From Arthrobacter sp. StoSoilA2 (lineage in GTDB: Bacteria; Actinomycetota; Actinomycetes; Actinomycetales; Micrococcaceae): a stretch of DNA of 64,000 nucleotides. Within the stretch, counting starts at the first letter, position 1. Each line of letters starts with the position of its first letter. Below are positions 16,060 through 24,435 of this stretch, piece by piece. The notes beneath the pieces were generated by a model. The model had not been told where the DNA came from, ran no database searches, and saw only the letters and a list, made by a program, of their open reading frames with translations. Where the stretch lies: positions 4,774,001 through 4,838,000 of the forward strand of contig NZ_AP024643.1 of NCBI RefSeq assembly GCF_019977195.1. The letters run 5' to 3'. The translations under genes and the position numbers were made by a program.

Positions 16060-17372
16060 TAGCCTTCGACGCCGGTCAGCTCGTTCGGGACGTGCTCAAG
16101 CTGCACGGACTTCTTCACCTTGCCTGTTTGCAAGTCCACCGCGTGAATAGTTTGCGTCGCAGGTTCGGTGACAAACGCCGTCGAGCCTTGAACGAAAAGC
16201 GTGGGGCGCGGGTCCTGCCACGTGGTGGATTCTTCCCACGCGGCGACTACGGGGATCGTCGAGGTCACTTCTCCCGAGAGCGGGTCTATAACGCGCAGGC
16301 CGCCGTCAGTTCCGAGCACCAGCGCTTCGCCGGCCGGTCCGCGGCCCAGCGAGCGGAACGAGTAGCTGGTGCCAATATCCACAAGCCGGAGGGTTGCGGT
16401 TTCAGTGTTGACCAGGGAAATCCGCGTGGGCCGTTCCAGCTCAGCGGCTTTGTCCACTTTGTAGTCGCCCAGGATCACCGGCGACTTCTCCGAGCCCGCC
16501 TGGTTGCCCATGCGCCCATATGCGTCCGGGCTTGCGACCTTGGTGATGGCACCGTCCTTGTGGATCAGCATGCCATTCTCGCAGCCAACCACCACAGCTT
16601 CGCCTGCAGCAACTGCCTCGCCGTGCACACCAGGGCAGTCTTCGTTGCGCACAAGTTCTTTACGGTCCTGCCCCTTGCCGGCCTCCAGGACAGCGATGCC
16701 GGTGCGGCCCTCGTCGTTGCCCAGGGTGACCAGCAGCTTGCCATCTTCCAACTCCACCGCGACGCCGTGGTGAGTCTCGGCAGTGGTGTAAACGTCCGTG
16801 ACGGGCAGCTTGCCGGCCTCGACAGCGTCGCCCAGGGCGCTGGATTCGAAGGTTTCCACCTTGCCGGAGCCGTCACTGAACAGCACAGTCTTATCCGCGT
16901 GCCGCACGACGTGACCTGCCTTGCTCGCCTCGAACGACAGATCCGTCAGCCTGGGTTCGGCAACGTAGTGATGGCTGTGGTCGCCGTGCGGCTCGGTCCA
17001 GGCGCCGGCGTCGAAAACGCGAAACGCGTCGCCCGTGGACACCAGGACATGCCGGCCGTCACCTGCAGGGTTGAGGCGGTTGAATCCGTCGAGCTCCGCT
17101 TCGCCGCCCACGGGTTCGAGCGTCTTCGCGTCCACCACAGCGATGCCGCCGTCGTACGTGTAAACGAGCCGAGGCGAAGGAGCGCCCGCTTCCTTTTCCT
17201 TCGATGCTGCTGCATGGGATTCGGTAGGCGCTTCAGCCGGGCTGGCCCCGGGGGCAGCGCACGCGGTGAGGAGAAGCGCAGAAAGCCCGACGGCGGCAAG
17301 CGGCCGGGCGCTTCTGCGGCGCCTTGTTCGGGTGGTTGGGCGTGGCGAAGTAGGGGTCGGGTGATGAGTCAT
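16059..17372 (-). CDS. aztD: Zinc metallochaperone AztD-like lipoprotein
   Basis: The 437-residue protein has a twin-basic N-region and lipobox LLTACAAP (Cys38), so it should be a surface lipoprotein. The rest forms repeating beta-strand units as in a propeller. The segment EPHGDHSHHY is a likely zinc-binding loop. AztD passes zinc to the AztC binding protein of the AztABC importer; those partner genes are not in this window. A Zur-like palindrome lies 7 nt upstream of the ATG, consistent with zinc-starvation control. Confidence 0.82.
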   Translation of the reverse strand: MTHHPTPTSPRPTTRTRRRRSARPLAAVGLSALLLTACAAPGASPAEAPTESHAAASKEKEAGAPSPRLVYTYDGGIAVVDAKTLEPVGGEAELDGFNRLNPAGDGRHVLVSTGDAFRVFDAGAWTEPHGDHSHHYVAEPRLTDLSFEASKAGHVVRHADKTVLFSDGSGKVETFESSALGDAVEAGKLPVTDVYTTAETHHGVAVELEDGKLLVTLGNDEGRTGIAVLEAGKGQDRKELVRNEDCPGVHGEAVAAGEAVVVGCENGMLIHKDGAITKVASPDAYGRMGNQAGSEKSPVILGDYKVDKAAELERPTRISLVNTETATLRLVDIGTSYSFRSLGRGPAGEALVLGTDGGLRVIDPLSGEVTSTIPVVAAWEESTTWQDPRPTLFVQGSTAFVTEPATQTIHAVDLQTGKVKKSVQLEHVPNELTGVEG

Positions 17373-17378
17373 GGATTA

Positions 17379-17397
17379 AATGATATTGATTCTCATT
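17379..17397. promoter_or_regulatory. Zur-like operator upstream of aztD
   Basis: AATGATATTGATTCTCATT has inverted AATGA/TCATT arms inside an AT-rich stretch. It resembles actinobacterial Fur/Zur family boxes and sits directly upstream of the aztD start. A related iron regulator site cannot be excluded. Confidence 0.6.
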
Positions 17398-17518
17398 TGT
17401 GTATCAAGTTCGCCTGGGCCGTCCGTTTCGAATCGGTCGGGCAGAAGGTCTGGCCAGCCGGACGGCGGGCGCACGACGTGGACACGTAACAGAAACCCGC
17501 CAACAGTAAACTTCGAGC

Positions 17519-18502
17519 ATGAGCGAGTCCCCCAGCAACTCCGTAACCCTCCGCTTCCTCGCCGCCCCCATGGACGTGGGCCACAGTGGATCCGTCGACG
17601 CCGGCACCGTCCTTGAGTGGGTGGACAAGGCTGCGTACGCGGCGGCCGTTGGTTGGGCGAAGTCCTATTGCGTCACGGCCTACGTGGGCAACATTCACTT
17701 CACGGATCCGGTGAACAGCGGCGACATGGTGGAGGTGACGTCCACCATCGTCTACACCGGCCGTTCCTCCATGCACATCCACACGGTGGTCAGCTCGCGC
17801 GATCCCAAGGGTGGACCGGAGACAATGCACAGCCAGTGCATGGTGATTTTCGTGGCCGTCGGACCTGACGGCAAGCCGATTCCTGTGCCACAGTTCGAGC
17901 CCTCCACTCCGGAGGAGATTGAGCAACGTGATCACGCGCTTGCCCGCATTGAAGTCCGCGAGCAAATCGTCAAGGCGATGAACGCCCAGGAATATACCGA
18001 CGCCGGCACCGCCGAACGCGTGACGTTGCGCTTCATGGCGTCCCCCACTGATGTGAACTGGGGTGGCAAAGTCCACGGTGGCATCGTCATGAAATGGATC
18101 GATGAGGCCGCCTACGTTTGCGCCTCCAGGTACTGCGGCCGGGATACTGTGGCGGTGTTCTCGGGCGGCGTGCGCTTCTACCGGCCGTTGCTGATCGGCC
18201 ACGTAGTGGAGGTGGAAGCGCGGCTCGTGTACACCGGGGCAAAGGGAATGCACATCGCCGTGCACGTCCGCTCCGGCGATCCGAAAACCCGCGAAATGAA
18301 CCTGACCACGTATTGCCTGACGGTCATGGTGGCCCGTGACGAAACCGGAACAGCCGTACCCATTCCGCCGTGGGTGCCGGTGTCCGAGGAAGACAAGAAA
18401 CTGCACGCGCACGCCAGGGAATTGCTGGAGATCCGCGGCAGGGCCCCCGGAAACCGGCTGCCCGACCACTTGCTGAAGGCAGGCGGCTACCAGGAGGCAT
18501 GA
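17519..18502 (+). CDS. Acyl-CoA thioesterase, double hotdog
   Basis: The 327-residue protein is two hotdog domains in tandem. The second keeps the acyl-CoA hydrolase motif NWGGKVHGGIVMKWIDEAAY (about residues 180-200). The first has HSGSVDAGTVLEWVDKAAY, where the equivalent Asn/Gly-Gly positions are altered. Such double-hotdog enzymes hydrolyse acyl-CoA in the cytosol using residues contributed by both halves. It is convergent with the amidase gene and separated from it by a strong hairpin. Confidence 0.88.
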   Translation: MSESPSNSVTLRFLAAPMDVGHSGSVDAGTVLEWVDKAAYAAAVGWAKSYCVTAYVGNIHFTDPVNSGDMVEVTSTIVYTGRSSMHIHTVVSSRDPKGGPETMHSQCMVIFVAVGPDGKPIPVPQFEPSTPEEIEQRDHALARIEVREQIVKAMNAQEYTDAGTAERVTLRFMASPTDVNWGGKVHGGIVMKWIDEAAYVCASRYCGRDTVAVFSGGVRFYRPLLIGHVVEVEARLVYTGAKGMHIAVHVRSGDPKTREMNLTTYCLTVMVARDETGTAVPIPPWVPVSEEDKKLHAHARELLEIRGRAPGNRLPDHLLKAGGYQEA

Positions 18503-18536
18503 CTTCGGCTCCGTTAGGCCCGATGGAATAGACCGC

Positions 18537-18571
18537 GTTGGCCGCGGGCGCGAAACACGCCCGCGGCCAAC
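18537..18571. terminator. Bidirectional terminator hairpin
   Basis: A perfect 14-bp stem GTTGGCCGCGGGCG with a 7-nt CGAAACA loop is extended by outer GACCG/CGGTC arms. It lies between the convergent thioesterase and amidase genes. Confidence 0.85.
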
Positions 18572-18578
18572 CCTCGGT

Positions 18579-19670
18579 CTAGGCCTTGTAACCCGTCGGC
18601 GGTGTGAGAACGCCGCGCTCGATGAGCTTCTCGATATTGGCGGCCCGTGTTGAGTCTTCCCGGGCAAGCCAGCCCTCGGCCGGGGGCGCGTCGAGGTACT
18701 GGTTCTTCGGATAGATCGGGGTGTCGTAAATGACCCGGTACTGCTCCGTGCGCAGGTCCTTGAACTGGTTGTACAGGCCGTTCGAGAGACGGGCACGGCG
18801 CAGCGCCTCGATGTCGATCGTGGTGCAGACGAACGAGTCGCCCGAGGTCCAGCCCTGCTGCTTGGTCAGGATCTGGCCGCGTGGACCGACGATCATGGAC
18901 TGGCCGCCGAACAGGTCCTGCATTGACCCGTCGTCACGGACTTCGGGCCCCAGGTTCGGAGCGACGACGTACGCCGAGTTGAACATGGCGTGGGCCCGGT
19001 TCTGCAGTTCCCACATGCCGTTCTGCACGGCCGGCTCGATCAGGGTGCCCCGGATAATGATCTCGGCACCGTTCATCGCCAGCCCACGCGGCACCTCGGG
19101 GTACACACCCTCGTGGCAGATGGCGTACCCGATGTTGCCGATCTCGGTCCTGGCCACAGGGAAAATGGCGTCCATTGCATTGCCATCGCCCTTCTTTTCA
19201 ATCCATTCGTCCCAGACGTCGTGCGGGTTCATGTTGCCAAGCATGCCGCCCTCGTAGGCGTCACTGGTGGCTTTGTAGCGCTTGTAGATAATTTCGCCCT
19301 GCGGATCGATGATGAAGGCGACATTGAAGTGGCGGTCCGGGAAGTCCTCGTCCTTGACCATGTACAACTCAGCAGCGATGTAGGTGTTGAGTTCCACGGC
19401 CTTTTTCGCGAGTTCGTCCGTCTCCGGACCGGGGATTGTCACGGCAAAGTGACGCTCCTTTTCGCGGTTCCCTGGCGTGTTGGCGATCATGCCCTGGATT
19501 GCCATTTCGGGCAGGACGACCAGCTTGACCGGAGAGCCTTCCCAGGACCCGACCATGACTGCCGTGTCGATGAATTCGTTGATGCGTTTGACGTTCGCTA
19601 CGCCGTCGCCGGGATTTTTCACATTGATGGTCCGCGGCGAGACTGCGACGACGACAAATGGATCGACCAT
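18579..19670 (-). CDS. Nitrilase-superfamily amidase (aliphatic amidase/formamidase-like)
   Basis: The 363-residue cytosolic enzyme has the Glu-Lys-Cys triad of the carbon-nitrogen hydrolase superfamily: Glu in VVLPEMAIQG, Lys in YKRYKA and Cys in YAICHEGVYPE. Length and the ICHEG block fit the aliphatic amidase/formamidase branch, which releases ammonia from small amides. Its promoter region contains a perfect LacI-type palindrome (19703-19720) shared with the sugar operon, so its substrate may be linked to that pathway. Confidence 0.83.
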   Translation of the reverse strand: MVDPFVVVAVSPRTINVKNPGDGVANVKRINEFIDTAVMVGSWEGSPVKLVVLPEMAIQGMIANTPGNREKERHFAVTIPGPETDELAKKAVELNTYIAAELYMVKDEDFPDRHFNVAFIIDPQGEIIYKRYKATSDAYEGGMLGNMNPHDVWDEWIEKKGDGNAMDAIFPVARTEIGNIGYAICHEGVYPEVPRGLAMNGAEIIIRGTLIEPAVQNGMWELQNRAHAMFNSAYVVAPNLGPEVRDDGSMQDLFGGQSMIVGPRGQILTKQQGWTSGDSFVCTTIDIEALRRARLSNGLYNQFKDLRTEQYRVIYDTPIYPKNQYLDAPPAEGWLAREDSTRAANIEKLIERGVLTPPTGYKA

Positions 19671-19702
19671 TGTTTCTTTCTCTTTTCTCTTCTTTGAGTA
19701 CC

Positions 19703-19720
19703 TGAGTTAGCGCTAACTCA
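19703..19720. promoter_or_regulatory. LacI-type operator, perfect palindrome
   Basis: TGAGTTAGCGCTAACTCA is an 18-bp perfect palindrome with the central CG typical of LacI-family operators. It lies about 33 nt upstream of the amidase start. Variants occur at 28340-28357 and 28462-28479. Confidence 0.85.
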
Positions 19721-19851
19721 CAGTATTCCGGTTTAGTTAGGGATTGCAAGAACTAGGGGTGGTCCGGTTCTTAGGGGGTGGACCAGAGGTCCTTTGATGG
19801 CCCTGGTCAGGAGTTAGGCCCCGGGTATGGCGGGGCAGGCGGCGCTTTGTG

Positions 19852-20928
19852 TTAGCGCTTGCTTCGCGGCGGTGCTGTGGTGTCGCGGAGTATGAGGCGC
19901 GGCTCCAGCAGGGGGATGTCTCCCTCGGCTTCCTCTTTGATCATGGCGAGGATACGGCTTACAGCGATATGACCGATTGCTTCGAAATCCAGCTTTACGG
20001 TGGTTAGTGCCGGGCGAAAGAAGGGTGCTTCTTTGACGTCGTCGAATCCCACCACGCTGACATCGACCGGAACGTCGCGCCCGGCCTCGTCCATGGCCTT
20101 GATTACTCCCAGCGCGAAGGGGTCGTTGGCGGCAAAGACCGCCGTGACGTCCTTCTTTGCGGCGAGTTCACGGCCGACACGGTATCCCTCGGCGGCCGAC
20201 CAGTCGGAAGTTGGCAGCGGCGTCGGAACGACTCGTCCGGCAGCCCCGAGCTCGGCTGCCCATCCCTGGACCCGGGCAGATGTTGCCATCCAGCCCGGCG
20301 GGCCTTGGACGTGCCACACGGTTTCGTGTCCAAGGTCCAGCAGGTGGCGCACCACCATCCGCGCACCACGCACTTCGTCAACAGAAACGCTTGTCGGGCT
20401 GGGCTGCGATCCTTGCTGGAAGGTCACTACGGGAACACCGACGTCGAGGCCCTCAAGCACCGTGATCGCATCCAACAGGGGCGCGAGCACGATCACGCCG
20501 TCAACTGTGTCCGAATTGATGGATTCGAAGGCAGCCCTAATATCTTCCCGGCGAAGACTGGCCAACGTGACTAAACGCGTCGCATAGCCATGTTGCCGGG
20601 CTTCCTCGGAAATACCGTACAAGGCCACCGTTGGTCCGAGGACCGACAGTTCGAAGCTGACAACGCCGATTGTCATGGTCCGGTTGCTGGCGAGAGCCGC
20701 TGCCGCTGGATTGCGGCGGTACCGCAGCTGTGCGATGGCATGCTCAACGCGTTGACGGATGTCCGGGTCCACGTTGGTCGCTCCCCTGACAACCCGTGAC
20801 ACCGTCTGCTGGGAGACCCCGGCGAGCCGGGCAACATCGGACATGCGGGGGGCCTTTGACCTGGAGGCCAGCCGCTCCCCGCGCCCGTTGGAGTTCCGGG
20901 CTTCTGAAGGTGCAGGGGTCGTGGACAC
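19852..20928 (-). CDS. LacI family transcriptional regulator
   Basis: The protein is about 358 residues. It has an N-terminal HTH (MSDVARLAGVSQQTVSRVV) with hinge helix near NPAAAALAS, then a periplasmic-binding-protein-like ligand domain. It should bind sugars and the GAGTTAGCGCTAACTC-type operators nearby. The gene is the last of the minus-strand sugar-oxidation series. The GTG at 20928 has GGAG just upstream. A longer open frame exists but would overlap the upstream gene deeply, and ATG at the HTH is another option. Confidence 0.85.
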   Translation of the reverse strand: MSTTPAPSEARNSNGRGERLASRSKAPRMSDVARLAGVSQQTVSRVVRGATNVDPDIRQRVEHAIAQLRYRRNPAAAALASNRTMTIGVVSFELSVLGPTVALYGISEEARQHGYATRLVTLASLRREDIRAAFESINSDTVDGVIVLAPLLDAITVLEGLDVGVPVVTFQQGSQPSPTSVSVDEVRGARMVVRHLLDLGHETVWHVQGPPGWMATSARVQGWAAELGAAGRVVPTPLPTSDWSAAEGYRVGRELAAKKDVTAVFAANDPFALGVIKAMDEAGRDVPVDVSVVGFDDVKEAPFFRPALTTVKLDFEAIGHIAVSRILAMIKEEAEGDIPLLEPRLILRDTTAPPRSKR

Positions 20929-20993
20929 CACTCCATTATCCCCGGTCACCCTCGACGAACCCCTGAACGCGACGCCGGGCGTTGCGCCGGCTG

Positions 20994-21707
20994 TCACGGG
21001 CGCCTGTACCGCAGGACTTCGGGATGCTGGTCGTACGGCCACTCGGCCCCCTCCACCATGTACTTTCGGGTTGTGTAGCTGCCGTCCATGGTTGAGGCCA
21101 GCGACGGGGGTCCGTCGAAGCCGATGACACCCCAACCGACCCGGTTCTCGTTGCCTCCGTAAACCGGGTCGCCGTAAAACCCCTGACGGGTGTTGAGCAC
21201 CAGCAGCGGGAAGAACTCCAGAAAGTCCTCGTTGACCGGTTGGTTGCCCGCCGGCGCGCCGCCAAGACCAGCTTCGGAGTGCTCCAGTGAGAAAGCGTTC
21301 GGCTTCTCCGCGCCCGATAACGTCTCCAACACCGCGTCCTGGTCATCCGCCGGAAGTTCGAGGAACCCGACGTCGGCACGCTCCTTCGCCAGCCGGTCCA
21401 ACTCCACAACGCCTTCACGGTAAAACTCCCGGCGCTGCTTGATGCGCTCCTGCCACGCGGCCTCGTCGCGGCCCTCCATCCGGAGGAACCCGTTCCCGTC
21501 AGCAGCCGGGAAGATGAACTGCGTTCCCGCCAGCATCCGGTCAATGAAGCGCACAACCTTGGCCTCACGCGCGCCCGGATGATGGTCAGTGGGGATGATC
21601 CGGGCCGTTGCGGCCTCGATCGTATTCCACTCGTGCTCGGTGAAAAAGACCGGCCCTTCGACGTCGCGTGTTGAGATCGGTACCGTAGCCCATTCCGCCT
21701 GTCCCAT
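20994..21707 (-). CDS. Gluconate 2-dehydrogenase subunit 3 family protein
   Basis: The 237-residue protein resembles the small subunit of FAD-dependent membrane-associated sugar dehydrogenases (gluconate 2-dehydrogenase subunit 3). Recognisable parts are FTEHEWNTIEAATARIIPTD near the N-terminus and the conserved C-terminal YTTRKYMVEGAEWPYDQHP region. No signal peptide is evident, unlike many family members. The GMC flavoprotein ends 38 nt upstream, so the two should form a heterodimer. ATG at 21707 follows an AAAGGAC ribosome site. Confidence 0.83.
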   Translation of the reverse strand: MGQAEWATVPISTRDVEGPVFFTEHEWNTIEAATARIIPTDHHPGAREAKVVRFIDRMLAGTQFIFPAADGNGFLRMEGRDEAAWQERIKQRREFYREGVVELDRLAKERADVGFLELPADDQDAVLETLSGAEKPNAFSLEHSEAGLGGAPAGNQPVNEDFLEFFPLLVLNTRQGFYGDPVYGGNENRVGWGVIGFDGPPSLASTMDGSYTTRKYMVEGAEWPYDQHPEVLRYRRP

Positions 21708-21745
21708 GTGAGATCTGTCCTTTCGTATCCTGTGTGGGGTGCAAA

Positions 21746-23398
21746 TCAGTTTTCTGACCAGCCGTGGCGGTCGACCTGGAGGATGCGGTCCGAGCACCGC
21801 CAAGCGTTGGCCATGATCGTCAGGGCCGGGTTGATGCCGGTCGCGGTCGGGAAGAAGCTCGCGTCGAAAACATAGAGGTTTGGTACCTCGTGCGAGCGGC
21901 ACCAGCGGTCGACGACGGACGTCGCCGGGTCGTTGCCCATGCGGGCGGTGCCCAGTTCGTGCGAGGTATTGCCCGTGATCCGCTCCATGTTGACCGGTAT
22001 GACCTTCTTCGCCCCTGCGGCCTCGAGGATTTCCCCGTTCTTGGAAACCTGCCAGCGTTCCTGGGCAAAGTCGTTGGAGTGGGGCGTGTGGGTAATGCGC
22101 GCCACGGGCAGCCCCCAGGCGTCTTTGACGTTCGGGTCAAGGTCGACGCGGTTGTCCTCAACCGGCAAATCATGCAGCAGGACCCCGATTTTCATGCTGT
22201 GGTTGAAAAAGTCGCGGTCCGCGTCCTTCGCCGCCTGGCCCCAGGTCGGCCTGCCGGGGAAGCTCCAGTTCACAGGGTGCCCGATCATCGAGGGGAAGAT
22301 CAGAGACCCGAGAATATGGCCCCGGCTCTCGTCCGTTTCGTAGAAGTCGAACGAACACAGGCTCATGTAGTGGCCCGCCCACCCGTACAGCGGATCATTC
22401 ACCTCACGGTCAAACAAGCCAACCGAGAAAGAGTATTGGTGGAAGGTCGCGTTCTTGCCAACCATGCCGTTGCCGTTGCCGAGGCCGTCCGGGAAGAGCC
22501 CCGACTTGGACATGAGCAGCAGCCGCGGGGTTTCGATGCCGCCGCCACAGACGATGACGGCTTTGGCGTGTTGGACGAATTCGTCGCCGTCCTCGTCCTG
22601 GTAGCGGACACCGGTGGCGCGACCGTCCTTGCCAACGAGTATCTCGCTGACGTAAGAATCTGGGCGGAGGTCGTAGCGGCCGGTCGCTATCGCGTCCGGG
22701 ATAAAGCTGATCAGGGTCGATGACTTGCCGGTGCCCGGATCGGGGTACTGCTGCCAGAAGCCGTTCTCGCTGAAGGGTTGCCGCCCCCGGTAAGGTTCGG
22801 TGACCATGCCCTGCGGCATCGGGAAAGTGCCGTGGCCGAGCTTGGACATCGCGGTGGCGAAGGTCCGCCCGATCTGGCTCAGCGGTGATGGCTTGGTCGG
22901 GTAGCCCCGGCTGCGCCACGCTTCCCACTTGTTCGCCCCCGCCAGGCCCGACGTGCCGAACTCCCACTCAACGCGCGTGTAGTACGGCTCCAGTTCGTCA
23001 TAGGAGATGGGCCAGTCGACCAAGCTCGCACCCGGCACGTCGCCGTGCAGGCTGCGCAGCTTGAAATCGCTCTCGGCCATGCGCGGCACCATGCCGCCCC
23101 AGTGGGTGGTACCTCCGCCGACAACCTGCGGCGTCGCCGAGAAGTTGGTGATTTCCGCCTCGACCTTGTCGTTCGGACGATAGGTCCGCGGCTTCACCTT
23201 CGGGTCCTGCCAGATGAAATTCCGGTTGAGGAACTTCAGCTCGTCTCCCGAGGCGTGCTCAGGCTTCAGCCATGGCCCCCGCTCCAGGCCCACCACCTTC
23301 AGGCCAGCCTCGGACAGCACCTTTGCCGCTGTGGCCCCGCCGGCGCCTGCGCCGACGATGACGACGTCGACAGGCTCGGGCTGCTTCTTCCTGGTCAT
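21746..23398 (-). CDS. GMC family FAD-dependent sugar dehydrogenase, large subunit
   Basis: The 550-residue flavoprotein has the dinucleotide motif VVIVGAGAGGATAAKVL at residues 12-28, a GGGTTHWGG flavin loop and C-terminal GMC blocks (HELGTARMG and ATGINPALT). It matches the gluconate/glucoside dehydrogenase branch that works with a subunit-3 partner, encoded next. The substrate may be a sugar, sugar acid or glycoside (for example oxidation at C3), but this is inferred. The neighbours are an aldo/keto reductase and a ribose-type ABC transporter. Confidence 0.85.
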   Translation of the reverse strand: MTRKKQPEPVDVVIVGAGAGGATAAKVLSEAGLKVVGLERGPWLKPEHASGDELKFLNRNFIWQDPKVKPRTYRPNDKVEAEITNFSATPQVVGGGTTHWGGMVPRMAESDFKLRSLHGDVPGASLVDWPISYDELEPYYTRVEWEFGTSGLAGANKWEAWRSRGYPTKPSPLSQIGRTFATAMSKLGHGTFPMPQGMVTEPYRGRQPFSENGFWQQYPDPGTGKSSTLISFIPDAIATGRYDLRPDSYVSEILVGKDGRATGVRYQDEDGDEFVQHAKAVIVCGGGIETPRLLLMSKSGLFPDGLGNGNGMVGKNATFHQYSFSVGLFDREVNDPLYGWAGHYMSLCSFDFYETDESRGHILGSLIFPSMIGHPVNWSFPGRPTWGQAAKDADRDFFNHSMKIGVLLHDLPVEDNRVDLDPNVKDAWGLPVARITHTPHSNDFAQERWQVSKNGEILEAAGAKKVIPVNMERITGNTSHELGTARMGNDPATSVVDRWCRSHEVPNLYVFDASFFPTATGINPALTIMANAWRCSDRILQVDRHGWSEN

Positions 23399-23442
23399 TA
23401 TTTTGGTTTCCTTTCGTAAAGTCCTGCTTCGCGCACTGGCGT

Positions 23443-24393
23443 TCAGACCGTCACGGCTTCAATGCCGTTGCGGCCCACGCTTGCAAGAGGCAGGAGCTTG
23501 TCCCAGAGTTCCTGGGGGATGTCGTGGTTAAGCAGGTGGAGGGTCTCCTCGACGCGGTTCGGGCGGGACATTCCAACGATGGTGGATGCCACGCGCTCGT
23601 CGCGCACGGAGAACTGCAGGGCAGCCGCTGCGAGTGGGACACCGTACTGCCCGCACATCGCCTCCATGCGCAGGACCCTGTCGATCGTCGCCTGATCGAC
23701 AGGGGCGTAGCAGTATCGCGGGACGGCCCGCGGGCCCTTGACGAGCATGCCGCCGCCGAAGGGGGCGGCATTGACGAAGGCGACTCCGCGGCGGGCTGCG
23801 TCCTCCAGGAGCGGCTCGGCGGTCTGTTCGACGAGGGTGTAGCGGTTGTGGCTGATGACGGCGTCGAACGCGTCCGTCTCAAGATACTGCAGCTCCAGGT
23901 CAATCGGGCCTCCGGCGACGCCCAGGCTCTGGATAACGCCCTGATCCCGAAGATCTATGAGGGCTTCAAGGGGGCCTCCCTTGGCCACACCCTCCTCGAA
24001 CGAGATCTTTTCGGGGTCGTGCAGGTAGACGAGCTGGAGCTTATCGAGGCCCAGGCGCTCGAGGCTTTCCTCGACGGACCGGCGGACGCGGTCACCGGAG
24101 AAGTCGGTGCTGCCGGGAACGGGGTCGACCTTCGTGGCGACTACGTATCCCTCGGGGATGCCGCCCCGCTCGGCGATCGCCCGGCCAATCCGTTCTTCAC
24201 TGGCACCCCCGCCGTACTCATTTGATGTATCGATGAAAGTGAAGGGCCCGTCAAAGACGCGGTGAATCGTGGCGACGGCGGTGCCTTCATCGACTTCGTA
24301 ACCGTACTGGGCGGGAAAGCTGCCCAGCGCGCTCGTGCCTACACAGATATCGGAGACAGTCAGGCCGGTGCGGCCCAGGGGACGAATGGACAT
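23443..24393 (-). CDS. Aldo/keto reductase (aldose dehydrogenase-like)
   Basis: The 316-residue TIM-barrel enzyme shows the AKR tetrad: Asp and Tyr in FIDTSNEYGGG, Lys in VVATKVDPV and His in LVYLHDPE. It resembles the D-threo-aldose 1-dehydrogenase branch, which oxidises sugars such as fucose with NAD(P). It lies between the ABC permease and the GMC gene with 42-44 nt gaps, all on the same strand, so it belongs to the sugar operon. Confidence 0.85.
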   Translation of the reverse strand: MSIRPLGRTGLTVSDICVGTSALGSFPAQYGYEVDEGTAVATIHRVFDGPFTFIDTSNEYGGGASEERIGRAIAERGGIPEGYVVATKVDPVPGSTDFSGDRVRRSVEESLERLGLDKLQLVYLHDPEKISFEEGVAKGGPLEALIDLRDQGVIQSLGVAGGPIDLELQYLETDAFDAVISHNRYTLVEQTAEPLLEDAARRGVAFVNAAPFGGGMLVKGPRAVPRYCYAPVDQATIDRVLRMEAMCGQYGVPLAAAALQFSVRDERVASTIVGMSRPNRVEETLHLLNHDIPQELWDKLLPLASVGRNGIEAVTV

Positions 24394-24435
24394 AATTCCT
24401 GCTTTCTGGAGCTGAATGGGTTGACGGTTTGGGTC

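Noticed and set aside
16047..17489. A 480-codon plus-strand frame across aztD
   Set aside because: It is antisense to a lipoprotein gene with lipobox and known family; composition is Arg/His-rich with no fold, typical of GC-rich shadow frames.
17393..18796. A 467-codon minus-strand frame across the thioesterase gene
   Set aside because: The opposite strand encodes a well-conserved double-hotdog enzyme; this frame also runs through a terminator hairpin.
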